The notes under the pieces: model-generated | The model's input: only the letters and a program-made list of their open reading frames with translations | Databases searched by the model: none | Told to the model about the DNA's origin: nothing | Shown: positions 8,362 through 16,849 of the stretch, piece by piece | How the letters are laid out: each line of letters begins with the position of its first letter | Position numbering within the stretch: position 1 is the first letter of the stretch | Assembly (NCBI RefSeq): GCF_014281965.1 | Contig: NZ_JACFTB010000004.1 | Span: forward strand, 186,001-250,000 | From: Rhodococcus sp. BP22 | GTDB taxonomy: Bacteria; Actinomycetota; Actinomycetes; Mycobacteriales; Mycobacteriaceae | Reading direction: 5' to 3' | DNA: 64,000 nucleotides | Program-made: the position numbers and the translations under genes

Positions 8362-8475
8362 CAAAATGAACCTCTCGTCGGTGGGCCGGTAGCGGGAAGT
8401 CCAGACTAGAACCCGGCAATGGAGTCTGGGGTGGGTATCAGCGAGTTACGTTCCGGGCCTGGGTAACCTGCAGAC

Positions 8476-8949
8476 GTGGATGAGTCGGCGGAAACTCGCG
8501 GTAACCAAGCGCACACCTTCGAATACGGTGTCGACGGGCCGAAAGCAATTCTCGTCGGCATCGACGGGTCGGATTCCGCATGGAGAGCTGCGGCATACGC
8601 CGCTGGGCTGGCGCGACGCCAGGACTCGTTGCTGGTTCTCGCCTACGTTCAGCAGTTGTTCACAACCGGATGGGGTCAGGCTGGCATCCCGCTCGTCGAG
8701 ACGGGGAAACAGATCGCCGAAGAACTGCTCGCCTACATCAAAGAATCGACCTCGCGGATGGAATCGATCCGATGGGAGTTCCGTACCGCACAGGGGGATC
8801 CCTACAGCGGCCTCGTCGGAATCGCGGATGAACTACGGGTCGACGCCATTGTCGTCGGGGCATCCGAACATGCAGGCCACCGAATGTTCGGGTCCGTCGC
8901 AGTGCGGTTGGTGAAAACCGGACGCTGGCCCGTCACAGTGGTTCCGTAG
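8476..8949 (+). CDS. Universal stress protein (UspA family)
   Basis: A 157-residue single-domain cytosolic protein of the UspA family. The fold is recognised from the first strand (ILVGIDGSDSAWRAAAYAAG) and the C-terminal nucleotide-binding segment beginning IVVGASEHAGHRMFGSVA, which fits G-2x-G-9x-G(S) loosely. Such proteins bind ATP or other nucleotides and accumulate under hypoxia or growth arrest in actinobacteria. The GTG at 8476 gives an N-terminal tail of about 20 residues before the first strand. The gene stands alone between a divergent cupin gene and a tRNA. Confidence 0.83.
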   Translation: MDESAETRGNQAHTFEYGVDGPKAILVGIDGSDSAWRAAAYAAGLARRQDSLLVLAYVQQLFTTGWGQAGIPLVETGKQIAEELLAYIKESTSRMESIRWEFRTAQGDPYSGLVGIADELRVDAIVVGASEHAGHRMFGSVAVRLVKTGRWPVTVVP

Positions 8950-8980
8950 ATCGCCGTGAGTGAGGGCTGGACTGAGAAAA

Positions 8981-9057
8981 TGGTGGGGCGGGCGGGGCTC
9001 GAACCCGCGACCAATGGATTATGAGTCCACGGCTCTAACCGACTGAGCTACCGCCCC
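8981..9057 (-). tRNA. tRNA with CAU anticodon (Met elongator or Ile2)
   Basis: On the minus strand a complete 77-base cloverleaf is present with encoded CCA: a 7-bp acceptor stem (GGGGCGG with CCGCCCC), D-arm TAGCTCAGTCGGTTAGAGC, anticodon loop CTCATAA and T-arm GGTTCGAGCC. The anticodon CAU serves elongator methionine, or isoleucine AUA if the C is modified to lysidine. The initiator is excluded because the first acceptor pair is G-C. I cannot choose between Met and Ile2 with certainty. Confidence 0.93.
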
Positions 9058-9125
9058 ATCTCGCACCGAGCGAGCCGTGACGAATGCTACTTCAAAGCAT
9101 CGCCGACGTGTGCCCGCGGGGTCGG

Positions 9126-11264
9126 TCATGTCGGCGAGATCGTGACGGGCACTCCGTTGAGGATCGCGTTGGCCGAGACCGCGTCGACCCGGTGTGGGTC
9201 GGTGACGTCGTTGATGCTCGCTCCCAGGACCGTGGTCGCTACGGATAGTTCGACGCCGGGACGCTGGTGTCCGAACCCGTGCGGCATGCTCACTACGCCC
9301 GGCATCATTCGGTCGGTCGCGAGTACCTCTATCTGCACCGATCCGGCAGCCGAGGTCACCGACACGACCGAACCGTCTTCGATGTTGCGCTCGAGCAGAT
9401 CATCGGGGTGCGCGAAAAGTTGATGACGCGGTTTGCCCTTCGTCAGTCTCGCCGAGTTGTGCATCCAGGAATTGTTGCTGCGCAGATGCCGTCGACCGAT
9501 CATGAGAAGTTGGTCTCCGCTGGGCACCCCTGCGGTTCTCATCAGATCGCGCAGAGCTGGCAATTCCGCGATGATGATGTCCTGCAACAGGTTTATTCGT
9601 TTGTTCCGAGTCTGCAGCTTTCCGGGAAACCCGGGGCGGAGCGGTCCGAGATCGGTGCCGTGTGGAGTTTTTTTCAGCTTCGCCACCGACAGGCCGGCGC
9701 GATGACTGCGGAGCAGCAGATCGATCGTTCGTCGTGGCGACAGACGTAAACGAGCTTCCGCGACAGCCGATTTCGGTGTCAGGCGCGTACGAAGACGGTC
9801 GAACATGGACGACCCTGCGAGGCGTGCCTGATAGCGAATACCGAGATCACGGAAAATCTCCCAATCCGATTTAGAACCAGGCTTTTTCGTCAGGATTGCC
9901 GGCATGAATTTCGCCGTGTTGCGGACAGCGAAGGACTGAAAGATGAGGTCGTAGTGGTCACGCTCGAGCGACATCGTGGGCGGAAGAATAAGGTTCGCGT
10001 GCCGTGATGTCTCGTTGATGTAGAAGTCGAAGGACACCATAAAATCCAAGTCTGCGAAGGCCTGGTTCAACCTGGTGCCGCCCGGCATGGACAACACCGG
10101 ATTGCCGGAAAACACCGCCATGGCCCTGATCTGACCGTCGCCGGGGGTGGTCATCTCGTCGACCAAGGTCGAGCACGGAAATTCCCCCGCGAACTCGGGC
10201 AGATCTCGAACACGACTGCGCCACTTGTCGAAATGCCCTCGGCCGACGATCTTCTTCCGGATGAGATCCACCGCAGGGTCGGTGAGCAGTGCACCACCGA
10301 CCCGGTCGAGATTGCCTGTCAGGATGTTGAGTACTTGAATCGCCCACTGACAGAGACTGCCGAATTGCTGTGTCGAGACACCCATTCGGCCGTAGGCGAC
10401 CGCGGATCGCGCATTGGAGAACTGTGTTGCCAGCGAGACGATGTCGGCAGCCTCGATGCCCACAACGGCTGCGACCGCGTCGGGAGTGAAATCCCGGACC
10501 AGATTCGCCACCTCCTCGGCGCCGTCGACATAGTCCGCGACCCGGGTGGTCCCTTCCGCTATGACGACGTTGATCAACGCGAGGAGCAGTAGCCCATCGG
10601 TACCGGGCCGAATGAAGTGGTGGACGTCTGCAATGTCCGCAGTTTCGGTCTTGCGGGGGTCGACCACCACGAGAGTGCCGCCGCGCGCCTGCAGATCGTG
10701 GGCGCGACGTGCAAAGTCCGGCACCGTCATCATGCTGCCGTTCGAGGCCATCGGATTGCCACCGAGGATGAGAAAGAAGTCGGTGTTGTCGATATCGGGA
10801 ATCGGTAGAGCCAGTTGGTGGCCGTACAGCAGGTGATTCACGAGCTGATGGGGGAGTTGGTCGAGTGAGGTAGCCGAGTATCGATTGCGGGTGCGCAGCA
10901 TCGACGTGAACGGAATCCCATGAGTCATCGAACCGAGGCTGTGGACGTTCGGATTCCCCTGATAGACACCGACAGCGTTGGACCCGTACTGCTCACGCGT
11001 GGCAACCAGGCCCTCGACCACCAAGTCGTACGCTTCGCTCCATTCGATCTCCACCCAGTCGGCGCCCTCGCGTCGAACAGGCTTGATCAAGCGGTCGGGA
11101 TCGGCGTGTAGATCGATCAAGGACAGTGCCTTCGGACAGATGTGCCCGCGAGAGAGCGGGTCTTCCTTGTCGCCTCGAATCGACGTGACCGTATTCTCCT
11201 CGACCGTGAATTCGAGTCCGCACATCGCTTCACACAGATTGCACGAGCCGTAAGCGATCGTCAT
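9126..11264 (-). CDS. Molybdopterin-dependent oxidoreductase (formate dehydrogenase-like)
   Basis: A 712-residue cytosolic enzyme with no Tat signal. The N-terminus has a [4Fe-4S] motif CNLCEAMC followed by the fourth Cys in GHICPKA, then the molybdopterin oxidoreductase domain (LGGNPMASNGSM, VVVDPRKTETADIAD) and a C-terminal molydopterin dinucleotide-binding barrel near residues 590-710. It belongs to the broad formate dehydrogenase/nitrate reductase/BisC group. The ATG at 11264 is preceded by AGGAG. It is a stand-alone gene without electron-transfer subunits nearby, unlike the first molybdoenzyme at 632-4765. Substrate is uncertain; actinobacterial members are usually annotated only as molybdopterin-dependent oxidoreductases. 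Confidence 0.85.
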   Translation of the reverse strand: MTIAYGSCNLCEAMCGLEFTVEENTVTSIRGDKEDPLSRGHICPKALSLIDLHADPDRLIKPVRREGADWVEIEWSEAYDLVVEGLVATREQYGSNAVGVYQGNPNVHSLGSMTHGIPFTSMLRTRNRYSATSLDQLPHQLVNHLLYGHQLALPIPDIDNTDFFLILGGNPMASNGSMMTVPDFARRAHDLQARGGTLVVVDPRKTETADIADVHHFIRPGTDGLLLLALINVVIAEGTTRVADYVDGAEEVANLVRDFTPDAVAAVVGIEAADIVSLATQFSNARSAVAYGRMGVSTQQFGSLCQWAIQVLNILTGNLDRVGGALLTDPAVDLIRKKIVGRGHFDKWRSRVRDLPEFAGEFPCSTLVDEMTTPGDGQIRAMAVFSGNPVLSMPGGTRLNQAFADLDFMVSFDFYINETSRHANLILPPTMSLERDHYDLIFQSFAVRNTAKFMPAILTKKPGSKSDWEIFRDLGIRYQARLAGSSMFDRLRTRLTPKSAVAEARLRLSPRRTIDLLLRSHRAGLSVAKLKKTPHGTDLGPLRPGFPGKLQTRNKRINLLQDIIIAELPALRDLMRTAGVPSGDQLLMIGRRHLRSNNSWMHNSARLTKGKPRHQLFAHPDDLLERNIEDGSVVSVTSAAGSVQIEVLATDRMMPGVVSMPHGFGHQRPGVELSVATTVLGASINDVTDPHRVDAVSANAILNGVPVTISPT

Positions 11265-11468
11265 CGAGTCTCCTGTCCCTAGTGGCTCGACCTTATCGAC
11301 GAGTGTCGTCCCTCTCACGCCGAACCGGCCGATAACCCGCCGAGGTAGGTGTTTTCGGGCGTTCTACCAGTATGTCCTTCAGTGTGACAGGAAGCCTGGC
11401 CTGCCGATATCGTTGCTGGCGAACGCTTCTCGATCCCACCACAACGCTCACCTCGATTGGGGAAATTC

Positions 11469-11822
11469 ATGATCTCTCGCTTGTCCACAACCAAGGTTGC
11501 AACCGTGCTCGGCGCTACTGCTGTCGGAGCTCTGCTCTTCGGCGGCGTCGCCACTGCCACACCCGCCGAGACCGTGGTCAACACACCGTGCTCGTTCTCG
11601 CAGATCGTTGCCGCCACGTACGCACAGGACGACGAAGAGGGGGCAGCACTCGCCGCATCACCGATGGCGGGAAGTTTCGCGGCGTTCCTGGCCGCACCAG
11701 CGTGGCAGCGTCAAGCGATTCTTGCCTCGCAGCCGGCAATCGTCGACAGGGTCAACGCATTCTTCGGAGGGCCCGGTTCCGGTCTCGCTCGTACGGTCTT
11801 TGCTTCCTGCATCGATTACTGA
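11469..11822 (+). CDS. Secreted hemophore-related protein
   Basis: A 117-residue exported protein. A signal peptide (residues ~1-30, ending ATATPAE) precedes a small helical domain starting with PCSFSQIVAATYAQDDEEG and containing SPMAGSFAAFLAAPAWQRQAIL. It resembles the mycobacterial hemophore-related family (haem-binding proteins related to Rv0203), which carry a CxxxQ...L pattern and two cysteines expected to form a disulfide; here Cys43 and Cys115 are the candidates. I chose ATG 11469 with GGGGAA upstream; a TTG at 11457 is in frame. Haem binding is inferred from the family, not shown. Confidence 0.72.
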   Translation: MISRLSTTKVATVLGATAVGALLFGGVATATPAETVVNTPCSFSQIVAATYAQDDEEGAALAASPMAGSFAAFLAAPAWQRQAILASQPAIVDRVNAFFGGPGSGLARTVFASCIDY

Positions 11823-11929
11823 CCAAAAATCTAGAACGTGTTCCAATTTGCCGTTCGTATGACTATCGTCGAACTCAACATCAAGTGGCCCGAACAACGG
11901 GTCTATCGGCGTGTGAAAGGCGAATCGCG

Positions 11930-13057
11930 ATGAAAACCAAAGGCGCTGTGCTGTGGGGCCTCAACGAGCCATGGTCGGTAGAAGAAATCGAGATCGGAGA
12001 CCCGAGGGCCGGCGAGGTGCAGATCCGCATGGAAGCTGCGGGGATGTGCCATTCCGATCACCACATCGTGACCGGTGCGACGCCGATGCCGTCGTTCCCG
12101 GTGATGGGTGGACACGAGGGGTCCGGTGTCGTCATCAAGACCGGCCCCGAGGTGAAGACACTGAAAGAGGGAGACCACGTCGTGCTCTCTTTCATCCCCT
12201 CATGTGGACATTGTCCGGCGTGCGCCAACGGGCACCAGAACCTCTGTGACCTCGGAATGGGCCTGCTCAGCGGAATGGCCATCAGCGACGGCACTTACCG
12301 CATTCAGGCTCGCGGGCAGAACGTCATCCCGATGTGCTTGCTGGGGACCTTCTCTCCGTACATGACCGTGCACGAGACCCAGGCCATCAAAATCGACGAA
12401 CACATCCCGTTCGAGGTCGCATCGTTGGTTGGTTGCGGGGTACCGACGGGTTGGGGGTCGGCGGTCAATGTCGCGAAGGTAGCCCCAGGAGACACCGTCG
12501 CGATCATCGGTGTCGGTGGCGTGGGTATGAGCGCCCTCCAGGGTGCCGTGCAATCCGGTGCATCCAAGATCATTGCGATCGATCCTGTCCAGTACAAACG
12601 AGATCAGGCACTCAAATTCGGCGCCACCCATGTATTTTCCACGGCAGCAGAAGCTTTGATGCCGATGATGGAGCTGACCTGGGGGCTGATGGCCGACAAG
12701 ACCATCATCACCGTCGGTGAGATCACTGGCGAAGATGTCGAGGCTGCACTGTTACTGACGGCCAAGGCGGGCCGCTGTGTCGTCACTGCAATGGGACGCA
12801 TGGAGGACATGGATGTCAAGCTGAACTTGTTCTTGTTCACGATGCTCCAGAAGGACCTGCAGGGCGCGATCTTCGGCGGTGGCAATCCTCGTCACGACAT
12901 CCCGTTGTTGCTGAAGATGTACAGGGGTGGCCAGCTCAACCTCGACGACATGGTCACCAAAACCTACGCGCTGGACGACATCAACACCGGCTACCAGGAC
13001 ATGCTCGACGGGAAGAACATTCGCGGCGTCATCAAGTTCACCGACGCCGACCGGTAG
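11930..13057 (+). CDS. NDMA-dependent zinc alcohol dehydrogenase
   Basis: A 375-residue medium-chain dehydrogenase. The catalytic zinc region (GMCHSDHH, GHEGSGVV), the structural zinc cysteines (CGHCPACANGHQNLC) and the Rossmann motif GVGGVGMSALQGA are present. The sequence TGWGSAVNVAKVAPGDTVAI and the long insertion DLGMGLLSGMAISDGTYR match the nicotinoprotein group that holds NAD(H) tightly and is assayed with the artificial acceptor NDMA. In vivo it likely oxidises primary alcohols or aldehydes and passes electrons to an unknown carrier. The ATG at 11930 follows AAAGG. It lies 107 bases after the hemophore gene and ends in the large hairpin at 13067-13119. Confidence 0.9.
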   Translation: MKTKGAVLWGLNEPWSVEEIEIGDPRAGEVQIRMEAAGMCHSDHHIVTGATPMPSFPVMGGHEGSGVVIKTGPEVKTLKEGDHVVLSFIPSCGHCPACANGHQNLCDLGMGLLSGMAISDGTYRIQARGQNVIPMCLLGTFSPYMTVHETQAIKIDEHIPFEVASLVGCGVPTGWGSAVNVAKVAPGDTVAIIGVGGVGMSALQGAVQSGASKIIAIDPVQYKRDQALKFGATHVFSTAAEALMPMMELTWGLMADKTIITVGEITGEDVEAALLLTAKAGRCVVTAMGRMEDMDVKLNLFLFTMLQKDLQGAIFGGGNPRHDIPLLLKMYRGGQLNLDDMVTKTYALDDINTGYQDMLDGKNIRGVIKFTDADR

Positions 13058-13066
13058 TTACCGGAT

Positions 13067-13119
13067 CGCTTGAATGACACATCCATACGATCAGATGGAT
13101 TGACGGGACCATTCAAGCG
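13067..13119. terminator. Nested hairpin after the NDMA-dependent dehydrogenase
   Basis: CGCTTGAATG at 13067-13076 pairs with CATTCAAGCG at 13110-13119, and inside it ATCCAT at 13081-13086 pairs with ATGGAT at 13095-13100. The nested stem begins 9 bases after the dehydrogenase stop. There is no T-run, so it may be a terminator or a transcript-stabilising structure. An operator role for the following hydrolase gene, 75 bases on, is the alternative. Confidence 0.55.
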
Positions 13120-13193
13120 CTTGTCCTCGGCAGACGAGTCGGTGCGGGCAGACGCCCGCGTCGACTCGCCTGTCTACAACTAGGCTCATCCGC

Positions 13194-14006
13194 GTGCACT
13201 CCTTGGATTTGATCGCTGGTTGGCCCGTCGACAATGCATCCGCAGCGGTGGTGTCGACGGAAGGTGTGAGCGAGCAGTACGGCGATCTCGATCGCGTGTA
13301 CGAGCTGGCGTCCGTCACCAAACTGCTGGTGGCCTACGCGGCACTCGTCGCAGTCGAAGAAGAAGCAATCGATCTCGATCAGCAAGCGGGCCCCGAGGGC
13401 TCGACCGTCCGTCATCTTCTCGCGCACAGTTCGGGCCTCGCCTTCGGGGAGAACAAGGTACAAGCAGCCCCCGGGACCAAGCGCATCTACTCGAGCGTCG
13501 GTTTCGAGTTGCTCGCCGCACTGATCGAGTCCGAATCCGGAATCGCGTTCGACGACTATCTCGCCGAGGCCGTGTTCGCGCCACTCGGCATGACCGCCTC
13601 GACCCTCGATGGACCCGCCGGTCACGGTGCGCGCTCGACAGTGCGCGATCTATCGGCATTCGCATCCGAACTCTTGTCGCCGACCCTACTGTCGGAGTCG
13701 ACTTTCACATCCGCGGTCAGCGTGCAATTCGACGGCCTCAACGGCATTCTCCCCGGCTACGGATCTCAACGGCCGAACGATTGGGGCCTGGGATTCGAAC
13801 TCCGCGACGGCAAAGAACCTCATTGGACCGGACGACGGAATTCGACTCGGACGTTCGGCCATTTCGGACAGTCCGGAACGTTCCTCTGGGTGGACCCCGA
13901 CGCCGGACTGGCCACTGTCGTTCTCACGGATCTCGCCTTCGGCGAGTGGGCCAAACCACTGTGGACCGAGTTGTCTGATGAAGTTCTCGACAATAATCCC
14001 AGGTAG
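13194..14006 (+). CDS. Beta-lactamase-fold serine hydrolase
   Basis: A 270-residue protein of the beta-lactamase/penicillin-binding transpeptidase fold (class C-like). The SxxK nucleophile motif is SVTK at residues ~41-44, the second motif is YSS in IYSSVGFELLAAL near 102, and HFGQSG near 222 stands for the KTG box. No signal peptide is visible, which favours a cytosolic esterase or peptidase over a true beta-lactamase. The GTG at 13194 is used; the protein is shorter than typical 380-residue members and has a minimal N-terminus. The substrate is unknown. Confidence 0.82.
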   Translation: MHSLDLIAGWPVDNASAAVVSTEGVSEQYGDLDRVYELASVTKLLVAYAALVAVEEEAIDLDQQAGPEGSTVRHLLAHSSGLAFGENKVQAAPGTKRIYSSVGFELLAALIESESGIAFDDYLAEAVFAPLGMTASTLDGPAGHGARSTVRDLSAFASELLSPTLLSESTFTSAVSVQFDGLNGILPGYGSQRPNDWGLGFELRDGKEPHWTGRRNSTRTFGHFGQSGTFLWVDPDAGLATVVLTDLAFGEWAKPLWTELSDEVLDNNPR

Positions 14007-14173
14007 AGGCCCCGGCGACGGTCCAGATCATCATTGGAATCACTAGTTCACTGGCGCAACAGGGGTAACTCGGGGCACACTAGTGCATGTACGCATAAGA
14101 GAGCTTCACATACCAGTTCGTGTAAGAGGTCGTTGGGGAAGACGTCCCTCGTCGAAGCTGGAGGAGTAATCGA

Positions 14174-14686
14174 ATGCGTGCATTGAATCAGTTCGCAGAT
14201 GCCACGTCGGGTGTGGTGTATATACACGCCTCGCCTGCCGCGTTGTGCCCGCACGTCGAATGGGCACTATCCGACGCGCTGAACTGCCGTGCGAACCTCA
14301 AGTGGTCCGCGCAGCCGGCCAGCAGCGGGCAGCTTCGTGCTGCCACTGACTGGGTCGGTCCCGTGGGTACGGGAGCTGCGCTAGCAGGCATTCTTCGGAC
14401 GTGGCAGATGCTGAGGTTCGAGGTCACCGAGGACGCCAGCGAGGGCGTCGACGGCGAACGCTTTGCCCACGTGCCAGGTCTCGGACTCTGGCGTGGCTCG
14501 ACGAGCGCGAACGGCGATGTGATCCTTGGCGAGATGCGACTCAAGTCGATGATCGAGGGAAATTCGGGAAACCTTACGGCCGAGATCGAACACGCCCTGG
14601 GCAGCGCCTGGGATCACGCGCTCGAACCGTACCGGACCGGGGGAGCCGGGGCCGAGGTCACCTGGCTCAGCCGTAATGCGGGATGA
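14174..14686 (+). CDS. DUF3145 family protein
   Basis: A 170-residue protein of the actinobacteria-specific DUF3145 family, recognised by VVYIHASPAALCPHVEWAL, LKWSAQPA, and the C-terminal ALGSAWDHALEPYR. The function is not known. The ATG at 14174 follows a strong GGAGGAG. It has no signal peptide or membrane segment, and is followed 90 bases later by a cold-shock-domain gene on the same strand. It lies just outside the 3' end of the FAS-II operon on the other strand. Confidence 0.85.
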   Translation: MRALNQFADATSGVVYIHASPAALCPHVEWALSDALNCRANLKWSAQPASSGQLRAATDWVGPVGTGAALAGILRTWQMLRFEVTEDASEGVDGERFAHVPGLGLWRGSTSANGDVILGEMRLKSMIEGNSGNLTAEIEHALGSAWDHALEPYRTGGAGAEVTWLSRNAG

Positions 14687-14776
14687 CCGGATCTCCCAGT
14701 GAATTCACCCTTCGGTAGGGTCGGAACTGTGCCAGGCTAGGCATGCGGGTTCGACGGTTTCTCGAGGGGTGGTTCT

Positions 14777-15214
14777 ATGTTGTCGACAGGTAAAGTAATT
14801 CGCTTCGATGAGTTCAAGGGTTATGGGTTCGTTGCGCCAGACGAGGGCGGCGAGGATGTCTTCATCCATGTCAACGACCTCGACTTCGACAAAAGACTTC
14901 TCGCCCCTGGGGTTCGGGTCGAGTATGTCGCCGAGCACGGCGATCGAGGCCTCAAAGCAGGCCAGGTCCAGATTGTCGACTCCGCGGCGCCGGTGCAACA
15001 TCGACCAGCGCACCCAGTTGCTCACGTAGCGACAGCATCGACCGGGCACGAGTACGACGACGTCGTATGCGACGTCCTCGCGCGCGGCGACTTCTCGACC
15101 GAATTGACCGAAGCTCTCCTTCAGGCGAACCGCGGTCTCACCGCCGAGCAAGTACTCGACGTGCGTGAGGCCGTCATTCGGATCGCCGCGTCACACAAGT
15201 GGCTCGAAGGCTGA
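14777..15214 (+). CDS. Cold-shock-domain protein with C-terminal extension
   Basis: A 145-residue protein. Residues ~1-67 form a cold-shock domain with the RNP1-like KGYGFVAP and the RNP2-like DVFIHV, which bind single-stranded RNA or DNA. The remaining ~78 residues, including HEYDDVVCDVLARGDFSTEL and LTAEQVLDVREAVIRIA, are an extension seen in actinobacterial CspB-type proteins and not in the 67-residue CspA type. The ATG at 14777 follows CGAGGGG. It likely acts as an RNA chaperone. A strong bidirectional hairpin at 15250-15280 separates it from accD6. Confidence 0.88.
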   Translation: MLSTGKVIRFDEFKGYGFVAPDEGGEDVFIHVNDLDFDKRLLAPGVRVEYVAEHGDRGLKAGQVQIVDSAAPVQHRPAHPVAHVATASTGHEYDDVVCDVLARGDFSTELTEALLQANRGLTAEQVLDVREAVIRIAASHKWLEG

Positions 15215-15249
15215 CTCTGTAGCCCGAAGTACTCTGCCGCTCGAAGTAC

Positions 15250-15280
15250 AGTGCCCCGGTGTCCAAGACACCGGGGCACT
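15250..15280. terminator. Bidirectional terminator between csp and accD6
   Basis: AGTGCCCCGGTGT and its exact complement ACACCGGGGCACT form a perfect 13-bp GC-rich stem with a 5-base loop. It lies between the stops of two convergent genes, 36 bases after the cold-shock gene and 22 bases after accD6 on the other strand, so it can end both transcripts. The plus-strand exit reads GCTGTGCTTC, without a long T-run, as is common in high-GC actinobacteria. Confidence 0.8.
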
Positions 15281-15302
15281 GCTGTGCTTCCGCTCGAAGC
15301 GG

Positions 15303-16736
15303 TTACAGCGGGATGTTCTTGTGGTTTCCACGTCCTGCAGGCGCACCGGCCAACGCCTTTGCAATGGTCGAACGCGTGAGGGCGGGCTCGATGACCGCAT
15401 CGACGACGCCGATAGCCACGGCACGATCGACCCCACCGGCAATTGTTTCGTGCTCCACGGTCAGTCGATCGTGTAACGCCTCGCGCTCTTCTTCCGGCGC
15501 AGCTGCCAATGCCTTCTTGTGCAGAATCCCGACCGCAGCCTTGGCGCCCATGACAGCGACCTCGGAACCAGGCCAGGCGTAGACCGCGGTAGCGCCGAGG
15601 GCTCGCGCGTTCATCGCGATGTACGCTCCGCCGTAGATCTTGCGAGTCACCAGGGTGACTCGCGGAACCTTGGCTTCGGCGAATGCATGCAGGAGCTTTG
15701 CGCCACGACGGACGACGCCCTCCCACTCCATGCTGACGCCCGGCAAGTAGCCGGGAACGTCGACGACAACCACGAGCGGGATGCCGAACGCGTCGCACAG
15801 GCGGACGAATCGTGCTGCTTTCTCGGCGCTTTCAGAGTTGAGGCACCCGCCGAGGCGAATCGGATTGTTGGCAATCACGCCGACGGTCCGGCCACTGAGG
15901 CGACCGAGACCGATGACGATACTACGAGCCCAGCCGCCCTGGAATTCCTCGAACGTCGACTCGCCTTCGACGTTGTCGAGAAGCTCGTCGATGACAGGAT
16001 GTACGTCGTAGGCGCGCCGATTCGACTCGGGCAGTAGTGCTTTGAGGTCGGTGTCACCGCGTTCAGCGGCGGCGATGTCGAATGTGCCTTGCTCGCTGAA
16101 CATGGATACCAGTCGACGGGCGCGCGTGAGGGCGTCGAGCTCGTCGTCCGCGACGATGTGGCAGACGCCGGACTTCTTGTGGTGCGTATCCGGTCCGCCG
16201 AGAGACACCATGTCCACCTGTTCGCCCGTCACACTGCGCACGACATCGGGACCGGTGACGAATACACGTCCCTCGGGAGCCATGATGACGACGTCGGTAA
16301 GGGCTGGGCCGTAGGCGGCGCCGCCGGCAGCGAAGCCGAGGACGACGGAGATCTGAGGGACAACCCCGGAGGCGCGAACCATGGCCTCGAACACAAGGCC
16401 GACCGCATGCAGAGCTTCGACGCCCTCAGCGAGTCGGGCTCCGCCGGAATGCCAGATTCCCACGATGGGAGCATTTCGTTCGAGTGCGATGTCGATGGCC
16501 GAGACAATGTGCTTGCACCCATCGACACCCATTGCGCCACCCATGACCGTGGCGTCGGAGCAGTACGCGACGCTGTGAACGCCGTCGATGTCACCGGAAG
16601 CTGCGAGCAGACCGGATTTGTCACGGTCGTGGAGAGAAACCATCGTCCCCGCGTCGAAGAGCTTCTCGAGTCGAGCGACCGGATCGCGGGGATCGGTCGC
16701 GTGGTGGGACCGAGTGGCGGGGGACAAGATGGTCAT
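15303..16736 (-). CDS. accD6: Acyl-CoA carboxylase beta subunit AccD6
   Basis: A 477-residue carboxyltransferase of the biotin-dependent acyl-CoA carboxylases, making malonyl-CoA for FAS-II. The N-terminal acyl-CoA-binding half includes GGAMGVDGCKHIVSAIDIAL and HSGGARLAEGVEALHAVG; the C-terminal biotin-binding half includes VVVDVPGYLPGVSMEWEGVV and KIYGGAYIAMN, with two oxyanion-hole glycine pairs. The ATG at 16736 follows GAAGGAG. It is the last gene of the fabD-acpM-kasA-accD6 operon and its length is close to the M. tuberculosis protein. The alpha and epsilon subunits are elsewhere. Confidence 0.93.
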   Translation of the reverse strand: MTILSPATRSHHATDPRDPVARLEKLFDAGTMVSLHDRDKSGLLAASGDIDGVHSVAYCSDATVMGGAMGVDGCKHIVSAIDIALERNAPIVGIWHSGGARLAEGVEALHAVGLVFEAMVRASGVVPQISVVLGFAAGGAAYGPALTDVVIMAPEGRVFVTGPDVVRSVTGEQVDMVSLGGPDTHHKKSGVCHIVADDELDALTRARRLVSMFSEQGTFDIAAAERGDTDLKALLPESNRRAYDVHPVIDELLDNVEGESTFEEFQGGWARSIVIGLGRLSGRTVGVIANNPIRLGGCLNSESAEKAARFVRLCDAFGIPLVVVVDVPGYLPGVSMEWEGVVRRGAKLLHAFAEAKVPRVTLVTRKIYGGAYIAMNARALGATAVYAWPGSEVAVMGAKAAVGILHKKALAAAPEEEREALHDRLTVEHETIAGGVDRAVAIGVVDAVIEPALTRSTIAKALAGAPAGRGNHKNIPL

Positions 16737-16770
16737 CGCGTTCTCCTTCTTGATGCCCGGGGCGGGCGAT

Positions 16771-16804
16771 CCCCGGGAGAGGTCTGATAGGACCCCTCCC
16801 GGGG
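16771..16804 (-). promoter_or_regulatory. Intra-operon hairpin between kasA and accD6
   Basis: CCCCGGGAG-A-GGTC and GACC-C-CTCCCGGGG form a 13-bp stem interrupted by a single A-C mismatch, with a 6-base loop. It lies between the kasA stop and the accD6 start, 34 bases upstream of the accD6 ATG. It could attenuate expression of accD6, protect a processed transcript end, or terminate part of the transcripts. Confidence 0.6.
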
Positions 16805-16849
16805 TTCGAGTGTGAGCTCGATCGTCACGAGTGAACTACTCGGACAGGA

